10,839 bases of DNA from contig JAEYEN010000064.1 of assembly GCA_023403375.1 (NCBI GenBank), positions 1 to 10,839 on the forward strand, given 5' to 3'. The notes beneath the pieces are model-generated. The model was not told the origin of the DNA, searched no databases, and saw nothing but the letters and a program-made list of their open reading frames with translations. Position 1 is the stretch's first letter. Each line of letters opens with the position of its first letter. Source of the stretch: Bacillota bacterium (GTDB lineage: Bacteria > Bacillota > Clostridia > Christensenellales > Borkfalkiaceae). Of the stretch, positions 6,616 to 10,839 are shown in pieces. A program made the position numbers and the translations under genes.

Positions 6616-7347
6616 ATGGAAGAAGAAAAACTTAAAGAAGAAGTCGCAAAAGAGCGCAGAATAACCGTACATGGCGAGATAATTTATTTTCTTGCGATAA
6701 TTTTATTATCGTTTGCGGTGGCGGTTTTAACCGAAGCGGACCTTGGCATATCGATGATTGTTGCGCCGGCATATCTGTTGAGCGCAAAAACGCAGGTTCT
6801 TTCGTTCGGACAGGCAGAGTACGTTATTCAGGCGGTAATATTCATAATTTTCTGTCTGGTAATGCGAAAGTTTAAATTAGTCTATCTTTCTTCCTTTCTT
6901 ACCTGTCTGATTTACGGCGCCGTTCTGGACTTGTGGCGACTGATACCCGCCTTTAATCCTGCGGTAACCCCACCCGAAAGCATTGAACTGTGGCTCCGTA
7001 TAGTTATGTTCGCGTGCGGCGCGGTCATCACTTCTTTTTCGGTCGCGCTGTTTTTTAAGACCTATCTTTATCCGCAGGTTTACGACTTTTTCGTTAAAGG
7101 CGTAAGCGCGAAGTTCAAAATTAACCGCGCGTTGTTCAAAACTATTTTCGACCTTTCCTGCCTTGCGCTTGCGTTTATATTTACGTTTGCGTTTTTCGGC
7201 GGAATAAGGGGGATTGGCTGGGGAACGGCTATCATGGCGTTGTTTAACGGTTCGCTGATAGGACTTTTCGGTAAACTCATAGACAAATTTTTTGTGGTAA
7301 AACCTTTCTTTCCCGAATTTGCAAAACGGTTCGATTTAGAAAACTGA
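6616..7347 (+). CDS. YczE-like (DUF6198-type) integral membrane protein
   Basis: 243 residues, start ATG 6616 with GGAG (6606-6609) at good spacing. A charged N-terminal tail (Glu/Lys-rich, about 1-17) is followed by five or six hydrophobic segments, at about 20-38, 66-84, 88-106, 126-148, 168-192 and 198-222. The first segment leads into LTEADLGISMIVAPAYLLS, which resembles the conserved N-terminal region of YczE/YitT-like membrane proteins, and the late GIGWGTAIMALFNGSLIGL repeats the same pattern. Function of this family is not settled; a transport role is often supposed. The gene appears monocistronic, with its own promoter, a leader terminator before it and a strong terminator after it, so expression is probably controlled by readthrough. 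Confidence 0.75.
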   Translation: MEEEKLKEEVAKERRITVHGEIIYFLAIILLSFAVAVLTEADLGISMIVAPAYLLSAKTQVLSFGQAEYVIQAVIFIIFCLVMRKFKLVYLSSFLTCLIYGAVLDLWRLIPAFNPAVTPPESIELWLRIVMFACGAVITSFSVALFFKTYLYPQVYDFFVKGVSAKFKINRALFKTIFDLSCLALAFIFTFAFFGGIRGIGWGTAIMALFNGSLIGLFGKLIDKFFVVKPFFPEFAKRFDLEN

Positions 7348-7413
7348 TTGAGTTTGATTGAGTTAAAATGAAGTTTGACGGTCTTAATAATAAAACTAAA
7401 AAAGCATAAAAAG

Positions 7414-7442
7414 AAAAGCGCGCCCGAACAAGCGCGCTTTTT
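7414..7442. terminator. Bidirectional terminator after the YczE-like gene
   Basis: AAAAGCGCGC (7414-7423) pairs with GCGCGCTTTT (7432-7441) round an 8-nt loop, with T-runs on both strands. It ends the plus-strand gene and can also serve the convergent minus-strand transaldolase gene. Confidence 0.85.
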
Positions 7443-7621
7443 GGTTTGAAAATTTTTAATCGAAACCTGTTTATGCCTATTAAAGGCGCTTTATAAATCA
7501 AGTTCCGATTTATATTCGATTTTATATTCGGTTTATAAGTTTATCGCAGTATAGATTTATCGCAAAAAGGTATAGTGCGATATAAAATTTGTCGGTCGCA
7601 AACTAAAATCCGATATTACGG
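7443..7621. other. AT-rich spacer with short repeats downstream of transaldolase
   Basis: No gene seen. TTTATATTCG is repeated at 7509-7518 and 7521-7530, TTTATCGCA at 7540-7548 and 7556-7564. TATCGCA (7558-7564) is a perfect inverted repeat of TGCGATA (7576-7582); on the minus strand this would be a hairpin after the transaldolase stop but without a U-run, so it is a poor terminator. Confidence 0.5.
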
Positions 7622-8275
7622 TTAAATATCGTAATAGGGCGCGCCTTTTTCGCAGAATTCTTCTACCGCCGCTTTTGTAAGGGGGTGGAAAACCATTTTC
7701 GTAAACAATTCCGGCACGATAGTTAAACTTTCTATACCGCTCATCGTTATTTTGTTTATCTGTTCCACGTTGGAAAAACTTGCCGCTAAAACTTTGCAGT
7801 CCATTTTGTTTTCTTTTAAAAGCCTGTGCATTTCTCCCGCAATCTCGATACCGTTTATTGCAATGTTATCAAGACGGTTAACGTAGGGCGCGGCGTATTT
7901 TGCGCCTGCCGCTGCGGCAAGCAACGCTTGTTGCGGAGTGAATATAGCGGTCGCCGTTACGGAAATTCCTTCGTCCGACAGCGTTTTTATCGCTTTAATT
8001 CCTTCTTCCGTTACGGGAATTTTTACAAAAGTGTTTTTGCCGCCTGACGCAACTAATTTTTTTGCCTGAGCGATTATTCCGTCGTAATAGGTTGCGAGAA
8101 CCTGAACGTGAAGCATTTTATCGCCGATAACGCTTCTTATTTCTTTAATGGCGCGGGTTACGTTTATTTTGCATTTGGAAAGAATAAGCGGATTTGTGGT
8201 TACCCCCGCAACGGGATAAAACTCGTTTAACCGCTTTATTTTTTCTACGTCTGCGCTGTCTATCATGTATTCCAT
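7622..8275 (-). CDS. Fructose-6-phosphate aldolase / small transaldolase (TalC/FSA family)
   Basis: 217 residues, the usual size of the short class I transaldolase/FSA family, a decameric TIM-barrel enzyme. The N-terminus MEYMIDSADVEKI and VAGVTTNPLILSK are family hallmarks. The Schiff-base lysine is K85 in FVKIPVTEEG, with YAAPYVNRLD (Y130) and LAASFSN behind it. Position 58 is Gln (HVQVLAT), which in characterised enzymes marks fructose-6-phosphate aldolase, whereas true transaldolases have Glu there; the substrate therefore may be dihydroxyacetone or a similar ketone plus glyceraldehyde 3-phosphate rather than sedoheptulose 7-phosphate. Start ATG 8275 with GGAG (8286-8283), 7-nt spacing. 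It has its own promoter and no co-directional neighbour downstream, so it is probably transcribed alone. Confidence 0.9.
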   Translation of the reverse strand: MEYMIDSADVEKIKRLNEFYPVAGVTTNPLILSKCKINVTRAIKEIRSVIGDKMLHVQVLATYYDGIIAQAKKLVASGGKNTFVKIPVTEEGIKAIKTLSDEGISVTATAIFTPQQALLAAAAGAKYAAPYVNRLDNIAINGIEIAGEMHRLLKENKMDCKVLAASFSNVEQINKITMSGIESLTIVPELFTKMVFHPLTKAAVEEFCEKGAPYYDI

Positions 8276-8310
8276 AGTATTTCTCCGTAAAATGTTCTTT
8301 ATCGAACGTA

Positions 8311-8339
8311 AGTATATATTCGGGCAATATAAAAGTCAA
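8311..8339 (-). promoter_or_regulatory. Promoter of the transaldolase gene
   Basis: On the minus strand TTGACT (8339-8334), 17-bp spacer, TATACT (8316-8311); each hexamer matches 5 of 6. The predicted start is near 8304, about 30 nt before the ATG. Confidence 0.75.
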
Positions 8340-8465
8340 ACGTTTTTAAATAGAGTAATATTATTTATCGTTATACTTTCATATAATCTCGCGATACTTT
8401 TCGTTTGCGGTTACGGAACATAAGCGGAATACGAGCGGTACTTATAATCGTAACTTTTTCAGAGT

Positions 8466-8663
8466 TTATTTTCTTTCAAACAACTCGTCAAGCGCAACGT
8501 CGTAAAAGTCCGCTATTTTAATAAGCGTTTCGTAATCGGGACGGACTTTACCGTTTTCATATCTCGTGTAATTAACTCTCGATATATTCAATTTTTCCGA
8601 AAGTTGCTTTTGAGTGTATCCGTAGTTTAATCGCAACTCTTTTAATTTTTCTCCTAAATTCAT
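8466..8663 (-). CDS. Small XRE-family helix-turn-helix repressor
   Basis: 65 residues, essentially a single Cro/CI-type helix-turn-helix domain (about residues 4-62) with TQKQLSEKLNISRVNYTRYE as the recognition region and ENGKVRPDYETLIKIADFY in the usual position after it; the end LDELFERK is typical of short phage- or plasmid-derived regulators. Start ATG 8663 with AAGGGG (8673-8668) close upstream. There is no sensory or dimerisation domain. Upstream, two perfect palindromes (8710-8724 and 8741-8755) overlap a divergent promoter and whatever promoter drives this gene, so it probably represses itself and a short divergent transcript. No terminator is obvious after the stop. Confidence 0.88.
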   Translation of the reverse strand: MNLGEKLKELRLNYGYTQKQLSEKLNISRVNYTRYENGKVRPDYETLIKIADFYDVALDELFERK

Positions 8664-8702
8664 TTTTCCCCTTAAAATTTTTATTTTTTTGTTTTATTTA
8701 CT

Positions 8703-8730
8703 TGCAATTGTACAAAATATGTACTATAAT
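8703..8730 (+). promoter_or_regulatory. Divergent promoter covered by an operator
   Basis: TTGCAA (8703-8708), 16-bp spacer, TATAAT (8725-8730), firing rightwards, away from the XRE gene. The palindrome 8710-8724 fits inside the spacer almost exactly. The predicted start is near 8737. Confidence 0.6.
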
Positions 8731-8755
8731 AGGTAAAGAAGTACAAAAAATGTAC
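8710..8755. promoter_or_regulatory. Two perfect GTACA-N5-TGTAC operators
   Basis: GTACAAAATATGTAC (8710-8724) and GTACAAAAAATGTAC (8741-8755). Their centres are 31 bp apart, close to three helical turns, so bound dimers would sit on the same DNA face. A degenerate third copy may begin at 8761 (GTACTATTTTGTGC). They are the likely binding sites of the adjacent XRE protein. Confidence 0.7.
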
Positions 8756-8833
8756 CGAAAGTACTATTTTGTGCTTAAAAAACGTGTAGCATACGTAAAA
8801 CTTATCCAAAAGGAAAGCGCGTCCGCTTTATAA
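8750..8833 (+). CDS. Possible 27-residue basic peptide under operator control
   Basis: ATG 8750 to TAA 8831-8833 encodes 27 residues: a Tyr/Lys/Val-rich start (MYRKYYFVLKKRVAYVKL) and an end IQKESASAL that is largely encoded by the terminator stem. It is the only ATG-initiated frame that I see between the divergent promoter and its terminator, but the ribosome binding site is weak (AGG, 17 nt upstream) and the start codon lies inside operator 2. It may be fortuitous, the transcript acting instead as RNA. Confidence 0.2.
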   Translation: MYRKYYFVLKKRVAYVKLIQKESASAL

Positions 8834-8853
8834 CGGGCGCGCCTTCCTTTTTT
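8808..8853. terminator. Strong terminator, about 115 nt after the divergent promoter
   Basis: The arm 8808-8825 (AAAAGGAAAGCGCGTCCG) pairs with 8834-8851 (CGGGCGCGCCTTCCTTTT) with one mismatch and one wobble, loop of 8 nt, ending in T-rich sequence. It marks the end of a short transcript starting near 8737. Confidence 0.8.
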
Positions 8854-9101
8854 AAATTTTCTTGGGCTCGGCGTGAACGACGGCGATAGGTAGAAAGTAT
8901 AACGATATGCGGATAGGTCGCGATGTGCCGCGATGAGCGGCGCTCGGCGGCAACGTACGACGACGTATGGCAACGTACGACGACGTGTGGCGGGATACAC
9001 GGCGGCTTTTTGCGGAAAAACGGTGCGGCGTATATGGCGGCGTTGTGAACGACGGGCAATAACCGCCGCTTGGGAATAAAATAAAAAATTCCGTTAAAAA
9101 G
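8854..9101. repeat. GC-rich non-coding patch with 20-bp tandem repeat
   Basis: About 200 bp (8870-9075) clearly richer in G+C than its surroundings, with no credible gene. It contains two adjacent 20-bp units starting CAACGTACGACGACGT (8951-8970 and 8971-8990, one mismatch) and the direct repeat GTGAACGACGG at 8873-8883 and 9045-9055. Plus-strand frames are interrupted by stops; the two open minus-strand frames are Arg-rich and run on through the terminator, as expected of non-coding DNA. Confidence 0.6.
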
Positions 9102-9130
9102 TTGTCGCCGAGAGAAAAGTATGATAAACT
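9102..9130 (+). promoter_or_regulatory. Probable promoter of the alarmone synthetase gene
   Basis: TTGTCG (9102-9107), 17-bp spacer, TAAACT (9125-9130); matches are moderate. It leaves a short leader containing the ribosome binding site AGAGG (9139-9143). Confidence 0.5.
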
Positions 9131-9151
9131 ATAAAATCAGAGGTAAGCAAA

Positions 9152-9811
9152 ATGGAAAATAAAATAAAGGTTGCCGGCGGCGATATTTCGGCGTTCTACG
9201 TGGGGTCTCACGATTATCTGGTAATGCAGAATCTTTACGATTCCGCCGTAAGACAGTTAAAACTGAAATTAGAAGTTTTGAACAACGAATTCAACGTTTT
9301 ATACGCGCGGAACCCCATTCATCATATAGAAAGCAGACTGAAATCCCCCGACAGCATAATAGCGAAACTTATAAAAAAAGGCTACCCCATATCTATCGCT
9401 TCCGCTATGGAAAACATAAACGATATTGCAGGCGTCAGGGTAGTGTGCAACTATATAGACGACGTGTACAGCGTTGCCGAAATACTTACAAGACAAAGCG
9501 ATATGCAGATAATAAAGCGGCAGGACTATATAAAAACGCCTAACTATAACGGTTACAGGTCGCTTCATCTCGATATTAAAGTACCCGTATATCTGTCCGA
9601 CAGGACGGAATACGTTATGGCGGAAGTTCAGATAAGGACGATTGCCATGGACTTTTGGGCAAGTCTGGAACACGATATAAGGTACAAAGCGGATAAATCC
9701 AAACTCCCTGCGGGAATAAACGAAGAAATGCTCGATTGTTCCAACAAAATTGCGGAAATCGACGTTAAAATGCAGGATATGTACAAGCGTATAATAAATT
9801 CTTCCAAGTAA
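9152..9811 (+). CDS. Small alarmone synthetase, RelA/SpoT domain (GTP pyrophosphokinase)
   Basis: 219 residues consisting of one (p)ppGpp synthetase domain; no HD hydrolase, TGS or ACT domain, so a RelP/RelQ-type stand-alone synthetase that transfers pyrophosphate from ATP to GTP or GDP. Motifs: an N-terminal helix, NPIHHIESRLKSPDSIIAKL (substrate-binding basic stretch, about 54-73), NDIAGVRVVCNYIDDVY (metal-binding Asp91), TPNYNGYRSLHL (G-loop, Y135), AEVQIRTIAMDFWASLEHDI (Glu158 and the WASLEH motif), and a C-terminal helix probably used in oligomer contacts. Start ATG 9152, ribosome binding site AGAGG at 8-nt spacing. It is flanked by its own promoter and terminator, consistent with separate stress-responsive transcription, as in Bacillus. 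RelP versus RelQ cannot be settled by eye. Confidence 0.92.
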   Translation: MENKIKVAGGDISAFYVGSHDYLVMQNLYDSAVRQLKLKLEVLNNEFNVLYARNPIHHIESRLKSPDSIIAKLIKKGYPISIASAMENINDIAGVRVVCNYIDDVYSVAEILTRQSDMQIIKRQDYIKTPNYNGYRSLHLDIKVPVYLSDRTEYVMAEVQIRTIAMDFWASLEHDIRYKADKSKLPAGINEEMLDCSNKIAEIDVKMQDMYKRIINSSK

Positions 9812-9831
9812 AAATAAACTAAAAAATTAAG

Positions 9832-9882
9832 GAGCGGAAAGCGGCTTATTGCCTTTTAATAGCGGCTTGTCGCTCTTTTTTT
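9832..9882 (+). terminator. Terminator after the alarmone synthetase gene
   Basis: GAGCG (9832-9836) pairs with CGCTC (9871-9875), with further inner pairs AAGC/GCTT and TATT/AATA interrupted by small internal loops, followed by seven T (9876-9882). Confidence 0.7.
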
Positions 9883-9907
9883 ATAAACAAAAGCGTGCCT
9901 GTTTTAA

Positions 9908-9913
9908 TATAAT
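9908..9913 (+). promoter_or_regulatory. -10 element before the hydrolase gene
   Basis: Perfect TATAAT, 38 bp before the ATG. No good -35 lies 16-18 bp upstream, so the promoter may be weak or activator-dependent. Confidence 0.4.
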
Positions 9914-9951
9914 GGTTTAGGGGAATAATAGAAAAAAAACAGGATGTGCTT

Positions 9952-10839
9952 ATGATTGTTGCGATTGTTTTATCGGGCTTGATTTTTGCGATATTGCTGA
10001 CCGCTTTTTTGAGTTTTTATTTTACTTTTTACAGTTCGGAAAAGGGAAGAAAGGATAATCCGCTTTATATCCCGAAAGGCGTGATTAAAAAAGACAAAGT
10101 GTCGCAGGTTAAAAAAGCGCTTGAAAAATTTTCGGAAAAAGAGTTTGAATGCGTTAAAATAAAATCTTTCGATAACCTTATTTTATGCGGAAAGTTTTAT
10201 AAAATAGCGGCGGACGATTCGCCGATTATTATCTTTTTTCACGGGTACAGGTCGTCGTCTTATTGCGACGGAATGGGCGCCTACCGCGTGGCGAAGAAAA
10301 ACGGCTACAATTATCTTGCGGTAACCCAGCGCGCGCACGGCGATTCGGAAGGAAGAGTTATAACTTTCGGGGTAAAAGAACGGCGCGACGTAATTTCGTG
10401 GGTGGATTACGTTACAAAAAGATTTTCGGGCGCGCCTATCGTTTTATACGGAATTTCTATGGGCGCAACGTCGGTGTTATGCGCGCTTGACGAAGAGTTG
10501 AATAATGAAGTATTAAACGATAAGGCTCACGACAATCGGTTAAACGAACGGGGGATAAAGGATAAAGTTTATGCGGTGGTGTCAGACTGCGGCTTTTCTT
10601 CCGCCCCGAACGTGATAAAAGAAAAAATATCTTCCAAAATGAAACTTCCGCCTTTTATATTTTATCCTTTCGTTTATCTCGGCGCACTTATGTTCGGCGG
10701 ATTTAATCTTAAACGTGCCGATACCATTGTTGCGCTTAAAAATAATAAAATACCCGTTATTTTTTTACACGGCGAAAAAGACGACGTGGTGCCGATAGAT
10801 ATGGCGAAAGAAGAATACGCCGCTTGCAGTGGTAAAAAA
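9952..10839 (+). CDS. Membrane-anchored alpha/beta hydrolase, 3'-truncated by window edge
   Basis: 296 codons visible from ATG 9952 (AGGA at 9941-9944) to the window edge. An N-terminal hydrophobic segment (about 2-28) followed by a positively charged stretch predicts a membrane anchor or uncleaved signal. The hydrolase core has the oxyanion-loop HGYRSSS, QRAHGDSEG, the nucleophile elbow GISMGA (Ser169), SDCGFSS and HGEKDDVVP (likely catalytic Asp277). The catalytic His lies beyond the edge. This layout is that of the serine aminopeptidase S33 / DUF-type alpha/beta hydrolases such as YqkD/YfhR relatives, probably an esterase or acyltransferase-like enzyme of unknown substrate. An insertion of about 20 polar residues (NNEVLNDKAHDNRLNERG) follows the elbow helix. 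Only about 15-40 residues are likely to be missing. Confidence 0.85.
   Translation, partial: MIVAIVLSGLIFAILLTAFLSFYFTFYSSEKGRKDNPLYIPKGVIKKDKVSQVKKALEKFSEKEFECVKIKSFDNLILCGKFYKIAADDSPIIIFFHGYRSSSYCDGMGAYRVAKKNGYNYLAVTQRAHGDSEGRVITFGVKERRDVISWVDYVTKRFSGAPIVLYGISMGATSVLCALDEELNNEVLNDKAHDNRLNERGIKDKVYAVVSDCGFSSAPNVIKEKISSKMKLPPFIFYPFVYLGALMFGGFNLKRADTIVALKNNKIPVIFLHGEKDDVVPIDMAKEEYAACSGKK

Noticed and set aside
6429..6635. GTG-started 68-codon frame through the leader, considered as a leader peptide
   Set aside because: No Shine-Dalgarno, it reads through the terminator hairpin into the next gene, and it has no run of regulatory codons.
8951..8990. CRISPR array
   Set aside because: Only two adjacent 20-bp copies without spacers and no cas genes.
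8802..9059. Minus-strand Arg-rich frames in the GC-rich patch
   Set aside because: They start with poor codons, read straight through the terminator hairpin and show no domain resemblance; high GC alone keeps them open.
8860..9150. SAS leader riboswitch
   Set aside because: A probable promoter lies at 9102-9130, so most of this sequence would not be in the transcript, and no terminator precedes the gene.
9299..9673. Minus-strand 124-residue frame
   Set aside because: Antisense to the RelA/SpoT synthetase domain.

Overview
The window is about 10.8 kb of moderately low-GC DNA with AGGAG-type ribosome binding sites, sigma-A-like promoters and many U-tailed intrinsic terminators. Gene content (clostridial-type PyrB with a zinc tail, DtxR-family regulator, FSA-type transaldolase, small alarmone synthetase, YczE-like and YxjI-like proteins) suggests an uncultured Clostridia/Firmicutes bacterium, probably gut-associated given the two plant/mannan glycosidases. 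This is inferred from style and gene content only.

Left part (1-3099, minus strand): the 3'-truncated start of a GH2 beta-mannosidase lies downstream of the C-terminal third of a GH3 beta-glucosidase-type enzyme, with a symmetrical terminator between them. Together they look like part of a glycan utilisation locus.

At about 3090-3102 the GH3 reading frame stops and a plus-strand aspartate carbamoyltransferase (pyrB) begins without its first residues, start codon or ribosome binding site. Two unrelated genes are cut at the same point, both at their 5' ends. This is either an assembly chimera or a real rearrangement, so the left 3.1 kb may not be a true neighbour of the rest.

Middle (3096-7450, plus strand): pyrB has a PyrI-like four-cysteine tail. 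It is followed by a DtxR-family regulator broken by two frameshifts. Next comes a three-gene operon (two membrane proteins of unknown role and a YxjI/LURP-one-like protein) whose promoter sits so close to the first ATG that the mRNA should be leaderless. A YczE-like membrane protein follows; its roughly 190-nt leader contains an intrinsic terminator and two upstream sequences that could pair with the same arm of that terminator, an attenuator/riboswitch-like layout that I do not recognise.

Right part (7450-10839): a minus-strand fructose-6-phosphate aldolase/transaldolase with its own promoter; a 65-residue XRE repressor-like gene whose upstream region has two perfect GTACA-N5-TGTAC operators 31 bp apart over a divergent promoter that makes a short terminator-bounded transcript; a GC-rich non-coding patch with a 20-bp tandem repeat; a RelA/SpoT-domain small alarmone synthetase; and a membrane-anchored alpha/beta hydrolase that runs off the window. 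Apart from the unknown-function operon, genes in the right two thirds appear to be transcribed singly, each with its own promoter and/or terminator.
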